Assembly: GCA_021904315.1 (NCBI GenBank)
Contig: CM038910.1
Span: 5,642,001 to 5,706,000, forward strand
DNA length: 64,000 nucleotides
Reading direction: 5' to 3'
From: Sphagnum magellanicum
Lineage: Eukaryota; Streptophyta; Sphagnopsida; Sphagnales; Sphagnaceae
Under the pieces are notes generated by a model. It was given only the letters and a program-made list of their open reading frames with translations, was not told where the DNA came from and did not search any database. Below are positions 48,831 through 61,030 of this stretch, piece by piece. The translations under genes and the position numbers were made by a program. The stretch's first letter is position 1. The number at the start of each line of letters is the position of its first letter.

Positions 48831-50552
48831 AAAGGCCCCTTCTGCAAGCTGAAAAACTAGAACTTTTTAGATACAGCGACAGGAGTTGGAAAATCAGTGA
48901 CAGCCTTGATCTTAATAATATTGTCTGAAAAACCTTGAAAATTTTCAAACTTGCTATAGTGATGCAGAGTCTACATGCATGCTTGAAATTTTTTGTTTCC
49001 TAATATATTTTATATATGAGAAGCACCAGTCTTGAGGTATCTCCTCGTCTTGGTTGGTTTAATGCAATTTCCTTTTTTTCTTCATTTCAAATTGAAGGGG
49101 ACGACATAAGATTTGTCTTGTTGAAAAATATCCTTTCAGACAATGGACTGCAAATTCAGAAGGTAAAAATATCCCAAGTTTTGAGACAGGATGGAGCTTC
49201 TTTGCGGAAGGGGGCGAGGTGGGTGGTGTTTAGCCTCTTCCATCACCCATGTCTTATTACTATTCAAATAATGTTTTTACATTTTTTCCCCAGGCTCCCT
49301 AAGGTGGTTCATCCGTTCCACGTTTGACAGCACCAAACGTGACATGAACTAACATTGGCCAAACATGGGTTTTACACTCTGGACCAGGTCAGAGTTGAAT
49401 CCATTACCTAAACAGCTTTGATATCAGTTCAGTAAGCACTGAAAGTGGGCTTCAGTGGCCAAAGGAATTAGACATCCATCAAACCCGGCCTTAGTGAACC
49501 ATTTATCACCAAATGAAAATGGTCACCAACACAGAGTACACTCTGTAATAGGCCTTGGTAAGTAGAACAAACTACCACCAGACTGAACCGGTTTAAGCCC
49601 CATGATGTACCTACTGGAACCGGGCTCAACAAACGACGTGACATGGTCAGGAACAAAACAGAATTTGCAATTATTGCATTGCTTTTCTGAAATGGGTATG
49701 TGTGTGTTGGTGATTTGCGTCTTGAGGAAAAAGAAGAAGATGTTCTGATGAAACCCTGGCAAACTTAAATAAACAAAGCACCCAGCAAAGGGAGTAGGGG
49801 ATGGGGAAGAAGGAACAAAGACAGAGGACCCAAGTCGGAGCCAAAAGAGCAAACCCCGAAGTGGGTTACAAATGGGCATAAGAACAAATCATGTGCTCTG
49901 AGCTTTGTTCTATTAGGGCTACTTTAGATGAGGGTCCAAGGTCTAGGGTTCAATGAAATAGAGCAATCCTATTGGCTGAGAGTCATCAATGGAACCCCTG
50001 GCCTTTGGATGAGGGTCCGAAACCAAAAAGTGGCAAATTGAAGCTAATACATGGCACGATTTTGGGGGGAAAATCAATTGGTTCAGACCCGAATAAAAGA
50101 CCTCAAAGAAGAGCTCATGATTCGGAGAACCAAGATGCAAATTATGGGTCCAAGGTAGTGTCGAACTGAAGGAGTCAATTTGCTTCAAATGAGTCCAAAT
50201 TGATTCCTACGAATTTGGACACTAGATACCATCTAAAGTGGGCCTTAAGTTAGAGATAGAGGTTTAGAGGTTTGCTCTGAGTTTTGCTACTTGTGGAGGT
50301 TTTGCACAGTTTTCTCTTCCTATCCACTAGCTGCAGGTTCATCTGGATGGAACCAAACACACAGGTGATTCCCCAGGACTTTTGGGGGTTTGTGTTTCCT
50401 GGACTCGCGCGCAAACGATGATGGTCCATGGCTTCCGGTAATTCAGGAAACAAGAGAAACTTGCTGTTGGATTTGCTTCGGACTTCTTCAATGATGTTGA
50501 AGATCATGGATTTCAGATCTGGAGTTTATTGTACACTAGTTTTGCAAGTTTG
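48830..50552. other. Intergenic DNA left of the intact FkbM gene
   Basis: No gene is recognised. A plus-strand frame at 49016-49327 includes IEGDDIRFVLLKNILSDNGL with a possible donor after it, but I see no family or partner exons. 49918-50160 is homologous to 61158-61405, where the frame differs, so it is a shared repeat and not a conserved gene. The duplicated FkbM block begins at about 50552. Confidence 0.5.
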
Positions 50553-51112
50553 ATCACAAGGTGTCGTCTGACGATGTGCGCGACAAGATTTGGATAGACT
50601 AGATCGAGGTCGAGCTGCTGCTGCTGCGTCGCGGGAGGTTTTTGGTTGTGGGTGGTAGTAGTACAAGTCTCGACGGCGTGCTTCAGCTTCCTTTGGCTGG
50701 TGATCGATCGCAGGCAGCTGTGGGAAACTTGGGTTCACAAGGGGTTTGAATTGTGAGAGAGTAGTCGCATTGCAGCTGGAGAAAACTAGTGGAGCATTGA
50801 TCATAAGAGCGCCGGCTGTCGCATTCCTGTTCACATCGAGGTTCCGGCGGATTGGAGATCTGCTCTGTTGTACCCTAATGCGCCGTCTTCACGAGGAACT
50901 GAGGCGACGACGACGAGAGCTTTGCTCCACCTTGAAGATCTCGGTATATATATAACTCATGAGGCTCAGCTGCTGATCTCTTAGATTCTGATCTTGCAGT
51001 TCGCGCATCCGTTGGCTTCTGAGGATTTGCGGTGCCAAGCTGTACCTGGGCACAAACACAAAGAAACATTTCGAGGTTTCTGACTGGCATTGGTGCAAAA
51101 GCTTTTGTGATC

Positions 51113-51142
51113 ATGTCTATCAGGATCCCCAAGACTACCTAG
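51113..51142 (+). promoter_or_regulatory. Upstream ORF of nine codons in the M2 leader
   Basis: ATG at 51113 reads MSIRIPKTT then TAG. M1 has the same frame at 574-603 (MSIRIPEST then TAG). Two further small frames (51143-51151 and 51148-51174) follow in M2 only. Upstream frames commonly lower translation of the main frame; any role here is inference. Confidence 0.45.
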
Positions 51143-51199
51143 ATGCTATGAGTCCCAGCGGCAGTAATTTCTAGTACATCAGGTAGACTGAGAGGAGCT

Positions 51200-51232
51200 T
51201 CCTCTTCTTCTTCTTCTTCTTCTTCTTCTAGT
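51200..51232. repeat. CTT microsatellite in the M2 5' UTR
   Basis: There are about nine CTT units in M2 against about five in M1 (near 660-680). Pyrimidine-rich tracts near start sites are common in plants. The length difference between copies is the notable point. Confidence 0.9.
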
Positions 51233-51273
51233 TCGAAATCTTCAAGTTGCAGCCGGAAGAGTTGTAGAAGATC

Positions 51274-52323
51274 ATGACGTTCAAGAATCGGCCGGTTCCG
51301 GCCGCACCAAGTCGAGGTCTTTCGTCGACAGTAGTGTACATCTCCATCATCTTCGTGCTCTCGACTTACGTGGCCGTCGACTTCTTCAAACAACATTCTT
51401 CTGAGTTCCGCTTTGCCAGTTTGTCGGAAGCTGATCAAGCTCCATCAAAGTTCGCGGCGACAGCGGCCTCGGGAGCCGTGTCGACGCAACCAGCTGAAGA
51501 CGACATTTGTAACTCAGTGTTTGGTCATCTTCCCGAACACCGATCATCGCAGCAGCAGGAAGCAGATCCCTGGGATCAGATGAAATGGATAGGAAAACCG
51601 GCGAGATGTCGAGTCAAGGGGGAACTGATCGAGAATCTCGACGAACACTACAACTTCCGTCGCGGTTACGCGTTGAAGTTCACGGCAGACGTGGAAGACA
51701 AGACGCATCTTCTTCCCTGGCTTCTGGGAAGCAAGGTGAATCTGAATGCGCGGGCGAGACGCGTGTACCTGGACCTGGGTGCGAACGCCTTCGAGACGAG
51801 CATTCAGTGGTTCATGCGCTGGTACCCTTGCGACTTCACGGAAGTCCACGCCTTCGAGATCGACCCGCAGTTGTTCAAGCTTCCGGGAGTGGAGTTCGCT
51901 GAAGACGGCAATGTGGAAGTACCCAATCCGCGTGCGATCGTCGCGAAGCAAACTCCCGGAATTCCCAACTGGATGCTTCAGAGGATGACTGTCTACAACC
52001 AGTTTGTGTCGGATGCGGACGACCACGCCACGAAAGCTGTGAACATTACCAGATTCATGAAAGAGACGCTGAACCTCTCCGCGTCCGACACTGTGGTCGT
52101 GAAGATGGATATCGAGAGCACAGAATGGCCGATACTGCAAAGATGGTTGGAGGATCCGCAGATGGCTGACATCGTCGACGAACTTTTCGTGGAGATTCAT
52201 TTCCAGCATCCTTCCATGTCCGCATTCGGGTGGGATGGTTTTGCTCCAAGTACTCGTGATCAAGCTTCGTACTTGCTCGCTTCGTTGCGCTCTAAAGGCT
52301 TCGTCGTGCATCCCTGGCCTTGA
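51274..52323 (+). CDS. FkbM-family (Methyltransf_21) SAM-dependent methyltransferase, membrane-anchored (M2)
   Basis: An intact, intronless 349-residue protein. Residues 18-37 (STVVYISIIFVLSTYVAVDF) form one hydrophobic segment after a short basic N-terminus, as in type II signal anchors of Golgi enzymes. Residues 40-100 are an Ala/Ser/Glu-rich stalk. The catalytic domain has motif I VYLDLGANAFETS (164-176), the acidic strand end AFEIDP (193-198), VVKMDIESTEWPIL (275-288), which is the FkbM K-x-D-I-E-G/S-x-E hallmark, and VDELFVEIHFQHP (301-313). FkbM-domain enzymes O-methylate sugars or small molecules; the substrate here is unknown. The start at 51274 is chosen because copy M1 conserves it and it gives a complete anchor. 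GC content is well above its surroundings. A decayed duplicate lies at 723-1780. Confidence 0.9.
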   Translation: MTFKNRPVPAAPSRGLSSTVVYISIIFVLSTYVAVDFFKQHSSEFRFASLSEADQAPSKFAATAASGAVSTQPAEDDICNSVFGHLPEHRSSQQQEADPWDQMKWIGKPARCRVKGELIENLDEHYNFRRGYALKFTADVEDKTHLLPWLLGSKVNLNARARRVYLDLGANAFETSIQWFMRWYPCDFTEVHAFEIDPQLFKLPGVEFAEDGNVEVPNPRAIVAKQTPGIPNWMLQRMTVYNQFVSDADDHATKAVNITRFMKETLNLSASDTVVVKMDIESTEWPILQRWLEDPQMADIVDELFVEIHFQHPSMSAFGWDGFAPSTRDQASYLLASLRSKGFVVHPWP

Positions 52324-52940
52324 TGCTGCATTGACGATGGGTGGGTTTGTGGATCCGTGCTGCATAACTTCGAAGCTGCATTCATCATCATCACAAGTGA
52401 TCCATTTGAGCTACTGGAGAAGCTCAAATGGGTTTTTTCTCCAATTTGAGGTTTTCAGCTTGCAACAAGGGGCGTATCCTATCATGGGAAGCTCCCAAGT
52501 GTGAAAAACAAAGACGTTCCCTATTAGATTTCAGTGACACTAATCAAGAATGCAGACCATAAAGGATTAATGGCACAGTCCCATGTCGTTTCCCAATGAC
52601 ATTTGGAATGGGATAGAACAGACTAATTATGATTTCCCATGTAACGGAATTATAAGTGAATTCACATGTGAGAACAAGACCAAATATGTGATGCATTTCC
52701 ACTAATAAAATACATTGTAAAGAACAGCAAATTTGTATGTAACAAAAGTGAGAAAAATCAAAGTTTCATTTCAGACCACAATTATCAGTATGTACACCAT
52801 GCATGTCTACCATAAGTAGGAACTGAGTACGGTACTATGAATCTGTGGTCCAAAAAGATCTACTATGAATTGAGTATAGTATGCACCTGTGGGTTAAGCA
52901 AAACTCCAGAAATGCTTCATCTTTTTCTAAATGTAGAACA
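52324..52940 (+). repeat. 3' UTR and 3' flank of M2
   Basis: Homologous to 1781-2410. It has about 80 extra bases near 52688-52770 and about 20 near 52905-52925 relative to M1. Polyadenylation-like AATAAA words occur nearby (e.g. CTAATAAAATAC at about 52701), but none can be assigned with certainty. Confidence 0.65.
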
Positions 52941-55349
52941 AGGTGAAAGCACACTACGTTGTCCAGAAAAGGTTGTTACAAAGCAATTTTTGCAAGATTT
53001 TGAGGCTTGTAATTGACCATGTAATTAAATAAAAATGATTGAGCTAATAAAAGACTCAACACTACAATGTTATATATAATATAATCACATTTTGTTAATT
53101 ATTTGAATAGCTTTTGAATTGTCATAATATAATGAATTTTTAAAAAATACCCAAAAACCTATAACAATCTATAATCAATAAATAAGGACTTCATGCATTT
53201 TGATATAATATTTTTTATTGAATAAAAGACGGAATGATAATATGGTGTGGTAACATTAATATTAAGAAATGTTTTTTGAAAAGATTTTGATGATCAATTT
53301 TTTTTATGTACCTTGAAAATTATGGTTTTTTTTAATTAAATATTTTCTTTATTGAAAATAGTAGTTTAGAAGTTCATATTTCAAATTTCATTTTTTCATA
53401 AGATAAACTAAGGTTGAATTTTTTATAATGAATTTTTAATGATAACTTGCAAAATGATTTGTGTGATTCAAAGTATCTTATCTTCACACTGCCTTTGCAG
53501 TGTTAATTTAAGTAATTATGAACTTTCATATGTGCCTAAAACTATTACACCATAGTGTGCTTTCATCCAACATGTTAATTCAAGCTAAGCCCAGTGAATT
53601 TAAGAGTTGTTGCCATGGGCATATCCAATGGTGTTAGTAAAATGTGTTGTTTTCTTGACAAAATCATCATTGCTCCAAATGTAGCTAGTCTATACAACAT
53701 TTGTGTTTTCAAAACTATTAGAAAACTAATATTTGCAAAGATTCATCCAAGCGTACACTGGGCACTAAAAAGTTTCAACGTTGGAGTACTCCAAAACTAA
53801 CATTATAAATACCAAGCCAAACAAAGATTGTAAGAGCAAGAAGCACTAGCATGTATCAGATGAACCCACACCTTTCAACAATACCTTCCACACATTCTAC
53901 AATTTCCAAAATCCCAAAAACCAAAACATTCACAAAATTTAACATGACATACTTTGAAAGTAGGTCTCTTTTAGGTTTTCATATCTTTCAGATGTTGTCT
54001 TCAAAGAGATTTTGGATTCCATTCTTATCAACTGCTGGCAAGTTTACAATTTTGACATAGAAATCCTTTCATGCCCACCAAACTACTATATCTAACTAGA
54101 GCAATATAGTAATTTGATTTTTTTTCTCCTATTCCTTTGTGTTGGATTGGATTGGGATTAATTGTTGCAACAAAACTTGAAATGCTTGCAAGAACATCGT
54201 GAATGTTGTCCGAGTTGATTGCCACCATAACAATTATCTTCTTATTGTTTATTGAAAGTTTTTCAACACAAAGCCCCAAGAGAAAAATTTTAAAGTTTCA
54301 AAAAATTATGTACAAAACATGTATTTAATTATTTTTAGATTAAAATGTGAATTTTGGACATAACTCAACATGGTGAGTGCCCTGGGGGAACATTTAATGT
54401 AAATTTTAGGGATTTACATGCGTCAAACAATTATTTTTAAAGATGATATTAGATAATTGTCCAATCTATTTTCTATCACCCTATTATTATCTAATTTTTT
54501 AATAGATGCATATTAAAGTCACCCTATTAATTATAATCCATTATTTCAAATTATCACATACCTTATATTATAATTAAATTAATTATTTGAATAAAATGCA
54601 CCTTATTTTTTTAAATAATTAACTTATAATTTGTACCCAACAACCAACATTTTGCATCCTATATTTTTTTTCACATATTTTCTACTTTTTTTTACTAGTG
54701 TTCCCCCTAGGTGAATGCAAGGAAGACTAGCCACCTAATGGCCACCAAATTCAAACAATTTTGAATAAAAACTTACAAAATTATTATCATTTTTTATATT
54801 CATCTATAATGTTATGTGATACATTTGAGTAAGTTTAAAGCTTGAGATATATATGCAAACCCCAATAGAATCACATATATAATGAAAAAGGTCATCAATA
54901 TATAATCCTAGTTTAACATTAATATTCATCCTAAGAAACCAAATATATAACTAATGACCAAAAATTTGTTACCTTTAAATTTGACATAACAAAAAAACAT
55001 TTATACAAATCATGTGCGAGTACCTTGTGATCACTTGGAACAAATTATAAAAAATTCAATTTATCAAAACATTAACAAATAACACAATTTGAACTTAATA
55101 AAATAAGAGGACTAAAAAAGCTAGTGGGCACTAAGTCATCATTATATATTAAATAAAATAAAATTATGAAACCCTACTAGTTGGAATACTATCACAAAAC
55201 ATAACTTAAAGCTGAAAATATTTCATTCTAATTATACATGTATCATATGTGTTTTAAACACTTGACATTTGTGTGCAAAAAAACATGAAACCTTGAAATA
55301 ACATATTTTGCAAAAAGGTGAGGCAATTGAATTATGGCCCTTGAAAATC
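52941..55349. other. AT-rich intergenic DNA, no gene seen
   Basis: Short frames only. The frames at 53594-53800 and 53851-54060 have no family character. I see no element ends or repeats here. Confidence 0.55.
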
Positions 55350-57890
55350 AAACATACTAATTGGGTTGAGTTAATTGTGATAGCAACCAAATTTCAAATA
55401 TTGGTAATCAAACTTTGTTAATTGGGTAATAGACACTTGAACACTCAACACCTGATACTCAAAATGGCATTTGCTTTTGTCTTTACTCCTGTTCCCACAA
55501 TGCATGGGTTGTTGAGAGTGTTGAATTACGTTTCAAATATGTCAATTAATTTTCATGGGAGCCAATGTTTCCCTGGGTAGTGTCATTTGCATCTCTTCTT
55601 TCAATTACTTCCATAGCAAGGTGATGAATATAATATGGATTCATACAACGTACAACTTTAAGCTGTTTTGATGTAAATTGAGATGCTCCATTTAGAAAGG
55701 TGATTGTTGCCTGGGTACCGCATATCCTGATGCTTTACCTGCACTTAGATGTTGTTCTCCCCTCCTCCAGGCCACAATGAACCAGCACCCACCAGTGCAC
55801 CATGAAGAATGAATGATAACTAGACAGGAAACAGTTTTCTGTTGGGTTTCAGTTGCCTAGCTAACCATGGTGATTACCTCAGTCCTTTTTTTTCTCTACC
55901 TCTATATGAAATCTATTTCCTACATAATTGGTTACCAAGGTGAAACCAAATATTGAATCAGTTGAGGTTCATCCACAACTGAGTAATAACGGGCATCCAG
56001 TGGATGGTGCACTGGAAGGTGCTGGTTCAATGTAAGGAAACAATTTCCAGCCTCCCAAAAGCCAAAGTCTAGTGGATGGCAGGCTTGCAACAAACTGGAG
56101 AGGTGACTCTTCACCAACTCTTGTCAACTCTCTATAGTGTTAATGGATTAGTGAAAAGCAACTAGGCACACTGATGTAATAGATGGAAATTGATATTGGC
56201 TCACACATATGAGTTGCTGAAAGACTTTGAAAGAGATTGAAAGAGTTCAATCTGCAGAAATAAAGCATTGAAGATATTGATATCACAAAAAATACAGAGC
56301 TTGCATCTGGAAATCAAACCAATTTTCAAACTCTTAATTCTATGTGGGTCACTCAAATATTTTTCACAACCAAATTTTTGGTAACTGAGCAAGGTAGAAA
56401 TGACAGTCAAACCGTATCCCAGAAAGATAATGTTGGGCCCTCATGCCTGCACACAAAGGTGAATTTCTTTGAGAAGACGTGTGATGGTATTGAGTTAAGA
56501 TGGCTTTTGCCAACTTCTAGAAATACTGCAGCATGCAAATTCGGTTTACCCAAGATTATGCACTCAATTCCAACTCTACCAAAACATTTTTTATGGGGAT
56601 GAACTAGAGTTTTCAAGAACATTATAAATTTGATAAGAGTCCAATGCAAAACAAAGAAATTTTGATGGAAAGGTTGGTTAGTGACAACATGAGATCTTTG
56701 AAATTCTTGTAATCTGTCAATATGGAGGTGCAATAATACTTACAAATACAAAACTAATGCATATCTGAAAATGGATGAGATCACAACAGTCACTCCAGAC
56801 TACAAACTAATTTCCATGCAAAGTATAAGTACATCTATTTAATTTAAAAAAAGATCTCAGAAGTATAGCAATGACATTCTTCAACCACAAACTACCAATC
56901 ATTTCAACTGGACTCATGTGAACATTGATGAGTGGTGACAAAACATCTCCTGCAACATTTTAGATTAGTTTCGCATTAAGTACATATCTCTCAATATTTG
57001 CATCATGTATCTTTGAGCTGATTAGGGTCCAGTAATTCCTTGATTGAAGACTTTAGGTGAGATTCCTCTACTCAGAAGGGTTTGGGCTTGTTTGTACACA
57101 CAGTACATGTTCAATTAAGGTACTTTGTAGCATACTCCTTGTAGGGTAAATAGATGAAAAAGGTTCTGAAACTAAAATTGGTGGCCAATTCCAGTTTCCA
57201 CTGGGGGCAGCATACACCTACACAACACATTCATGAAGTTCACACCTTTGCCAAATTTGCCTTCAGACTCTGTAGGCTCATGTCCTTTCCATATCTGTAT
57301 GCTGGGTCTCAAAGTGCAAGTACTGCTTCATGGCCTGTAGCAGGAGGGACACCTTCAACATGCATATTGAAACAGTAAGGCTAATGGTATGTCTTTCGAT
57401 GAGGTCCTTGGTCTGCAACCTGATGGTGCAACAATTGGCACAATAGTTAACACCTGCATGCAAAACAAGTGGGATCTCATGTTAATCGAGATGAGAGTAA
57501 GTACCACAAGCAAGCTTTGCATAATTCTATGCCTTTCATTCCTCTTTGAGGTCCCCGGGAGGTCTGACCCCATTATTGACCTTACTGGAACCAGCCAGGC
57601 CTAGTGCAAAGAAATGACTCTCTCAGAATTGCAAACCCAGTTTCTGAGGAACTTGCTATAATTTCTTAGTTCCCTCGGAAAAATTTGTCACAAAAATTTT
57701 AAAACTTGATTTCTTCATACTCCTTATGATTCTGTTATTTTCCTTGGAGAATGCTGTTGACTGAAGGGGTTCTTGGGAAGCTATATTGGATTGCAAGATT
57801 TGCTGGTCCAACCTTCAAGTTGACAATGAGATTTGCTGGGTGATGCCTTAGTTTGTGCCTAGTTTGCTGTATTTTTCAAGCACAAAAGAC
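55350..57890 (+). repeat. Decayed duplicated block (partner of 42100-45200)
   Basis: Homologous in order to the block left of glyoxalase remnant B. It holds the better-preserved version of the small coding-like islands, MSFDEVLGLQPDGATIGTIV (57389) and FEVPGRSDPIIDLTGTSQA (57547-57600). The first has pentatricopeptide-like spacing, but a single unit is not enough for a call. Confidence 0.55.
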
Positions 57891-58566
57891 TTGTGAACAC
57901 TTGTGCAGATAGATCAGTTTTTTTGTTTTTGTGAAGCATGCACTAGTCTTTCTTATAGTGGAAGCAATGTTGCTTTTTATTTTGTCAAAATATATCCAGA
58001 AGAAGATTAAGTTTGCATTCAGAATGAGAACCAAAGAATGAGGCAGTTAGTCAAGAAGATGACATGGGTGCAACAGCAAAGGAAAGACAAAGAAAACAAC
58101 TGTGCCGTCAACAATTGGGATTAGCTAGAATTCAATCCCTTCATGCTAGTGGACAACAAACCACTCCAGGTCTGTAGTTTCTCTTAATATTTTCCTACTG
58201 AGCTTATCTGGAGTTTTATTTCTTTAGCAAAGACCTGATCAGAGGCACTGGTAAATCCAATGATGGATTAGCATGCATTGAAGGAAAATAACACTAGTCT
58301 CTATTTGGAATGTGTTCCAACATGAAGGTTTTTACAGATTAGCTTCACTTATGACCCCAGCTGTAGATTGCTTGAATTCTTCTTTGGAGGGAGTCAAGAC
58401 CTTTGCATGCATTAGAGGCTGTCTGACATCAATCCCTGAGTCCCCCATCTCTGTTAACATTTCTTGGGGCTTGTGTCCCTCAACAGGCTGCTACAGGCAA
58501 AGAATCACCAATTGATGTTATGGCAGGCTTGCGGCACAGAAGAAGAATTTCAAAGGACATTGAAGC
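57890..58566 (+). pseudogene. Glyoxalase II C-terminal remnant C
   Basis: Pieces match A and B: YIQKKIKFAFRMRTKE then a stop (58000-58053), QQRKDKENN followed by a diverged NPFM-type stretch (58074-58145), and ATGKESPIDVMAGLRH (58493-58540), after which the frame is lost. The catalytic exons are absent. It is clearly dead. Confidence 0.75.
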
Positions 58567-60080
58567 ATCTCATCTTATTGAAAGGAACCTGAGGTTGTGT
58601 TTTTACAGAAATGTTTTTGAAATGCAAGTGCTTCTGGATTTTCTTGTCCAACCAGCCACTGTTCTTAAGTTACACATCCTTCAGATGTGTATATCTCTGT
58701 AAAGTGAGAGTTTTCTTGCAGAGGGCCAGTGCAAGCAAAGGAAGGAGTCCACCTATGCTGTTTACAGCTTTAAGGAAGGTGAAGATGATCCTTAGTATCT
58801 CGGAAAACAAATTCCCCTCTCTTTGTGTCTTGATGTGTATGTGAGGTGTAATGGCCATGAGGCTGTGGCAGGCAGAGTCTGTTGAGTATAGTCTCTTCTC
58901 ATCATACACTCACAAAATGCTGCGGATGATCTTGTACCATGTTGGATTGCAAGTTCTCAAGTTAAATAGTATCTGTGTGTGATGAATTCTATTGCATGCT
59001 TAGAACTTTGGCCTCAAAGAAAATTGTGTTAGTGCCTCATCCCAAGTCATCCTGCTTCTGTTTGGATGCTATGAATTTGAAGTGCAAACTTAAAGGAAAT
59101 CTTTAATAAATCTGACAGCTTTTGCCTGCCAATTTTGGATGGAGCCAATCCACTATGACCACTAGCTTTCAGGAATATGCTTCACATGCATCTGGGGGGT
59201 GTGGATTAATGCAGGCTATAAACTAGTTTAGTAAAGTTGTAAATCTGCATTGGAAACCATTGTTGAAGATGTAGTGTTCTTGTAAGTGCAGGAGAGGCAT
59301 GCAGAATGTGAATTGCCTGGTTGACAACACCAAGATCTACAAGGAGCCAGAAAAATAAGCCTTCTGGTTTTTGTTCAGATAATTTGACAGATCATTCCCC
59401 ATTTGAGTCCTGTGTTACCTTTGTAAAATTGAAGCTGTCCAGTGCCACAGTGCTCAACTACAGGGTGACTGCACATTGAGCCAGAAGTGTAGGTCGAGAA
59501 GAACTCTGTCAAAAGTTGAGATGGGAGCTGTGCTGATTTATCTATAGATTCATGTTAACACATACTGGCACAGGAGCTAAAATTATGAACAGGGACGAAT
59601 GCCCCTTCAGAGACACCACCCAAGATTGGGCAACAAGGAGAAGGTGCATCTCCATCAAAGCAGAAACCAGGATAGACACAGAGGAGATCATGTCAGCAAA
59701 TAATTACTAGACACACAGCAGATATTGGTTGGTTGTGGCAGAATGTAGGATGACAAATTAAAACCTTGTGGAATGTTATTGTGAAAAAGCGCGAATGTAT
59801 TTTGAGATCAGTCATCACTGCATGTTAGAGACTCACCAGTGACCTGGGTCTCAAATCTTTTGGTCTTGAATGAAGCCAGGATTGTCACCATACAAAGAGG
59901 TAGGCTGGCACTGAACAGCATTCCACTGCTGAGTGCAGATTCCATCCAAGCCTCGAAGAAAGATGAGCACATGAGGTCTTCATAACACAGTGAGGAACAT
60001 GCCACAAGTTGTGCTACAACATCTAGCCAGAGCACAATTTTGACAAGCTCTGCTCTGAGAATTGAGTGCTTCTGTGGCTT
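58567..60080 (+). repeat. Glyoxalase II 3' flank (C)
   Basis: Homologous to 24489-26100, with scattered indels and a larger gap near 59265. It shares the tail ATTTATCTATAGAT...ACACATACTGG and GGGCAACAAGGAGAAGGTGC with flank A. Confidence 0.7.
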
Positions 60081-61030
60081 TTAAGGTTAGGCCTTACAGC
60101 TGTGAGCTCCATATCTGAGCTACTCACGCCCAACATCCTCAAGGATCTGAAGCATCATTAGTGCATTTCAAAACCATGATCCAATCAAGCTTGTCTTCTA
60201 TTCACATCTTTCTAATTAGTCGGGTGCATGGTTTAAAAAGTTAGGTACTCTTCCAAACATGATATTGCTTTCCAATATGAGAATTTAGAACTCTCCATAC
60301 AGGTGTGCAAATGCAATGTGGTTTTTCAAAATCTGTGTTGGGTGGGCATTTGATTTTTTAAATTATCACCAAATTTGGGTACCTAGTTCAGAAATTCAGA
60401 ATCAAGGAGCCAGTTCTGAGTATTTGAAAAAATAGTATGAAACAACCATCGGTTCTAGCTATGTGAAAAACACCAGAATAAAAGAACCACTGGTTTTGGT
60501 TATTTCTATAAACCTCAAAGAACTGGCAGGTCTCATGAAAGCATCAAGAAAGAACTGGTGGTTTCTGGGCAATTATTTGACTTTCTGAAAGAATGAGAAA
60601 CGTGGTTATGTATCAGTACAGGGTATTTGATTTTTGAAGACCAGGCAAAAATCAGCCTTTTACACCCTGATATTAAGACCAGGCGGGTATGAAAGCTTTT
60701 TAAAAATCCAATACCGGTAACATGCTGGTATAAATGTTTTAGAAAAGTTCAGATACCAGTACCAGGCTGGTAAGAATTTTGAAAACAAACATCCCAAAAC
60801 CAGCTGGTATGCTCAACAGTAGATACCCATCCTTGAGTGGTTGGATGATTTTAGTTCCAGTGTTGGGTGGTTTAATTTTCTTTCAAAGAACCACCAGTTC
60901 CAGATTTTTTGAAATATCAAAATAAAAGAACAGGTCAGTTCTGGGTATTTTGGAAAAATTCAGAATCAAGGAACCACTGTTTCTGGGTAGTTTACAACCC
61001 TGAAAGATCCACTGGTTCTTTTTGGTTCTT
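60081..61030 (+). repeat. Remnant of hydrolase-fusion 5' flank with GGTTC-type degenerate repeats
   Basis: 60085-60660 matches 26115-26680 and 36485-37060 (GGCCTTACAGCTGTGAGCTC start, AGAACCACTGGTTTTGGTTA), then diverges before the leader and first exon. 60660-61030 has repeated CCAG-CTGGTA and GGTTCTTTG words. No gene follows, so the gene itself was lost from this module. Confidence 0.7.

Larger units (their letters stand above)
50553..51273 (+). promoter_or_regulatory. Promoter and 5' UTR of FkbM gene M2
   Basis: A TATA-box candidate TATATATATA lies at 50945-50954, about 320 bases before the ATG. It is conserved in M1 (399-409). If transcription starts 25-35 bases downstream, the leader is about 290 bases. 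A CTT tract (51200-51232) near the start codon is longer than in M1. Small upstream frames begin at 51113, 51143 and 51148. Confidence 0.6.

Noticed and set aside
49972-50169. Basic, Lys/Ser-rich 65-codon frame
   Set aside because: Its homologue at 61158-61405 does not keep the frame, so this is a non-coding repeat.
51544-52365. 273-codon minus-strand frame opposite the FkbM gene
   Set aside because: It is antisense to M2, is caused by its GC-rich codon use, and has no recognisable protein features.
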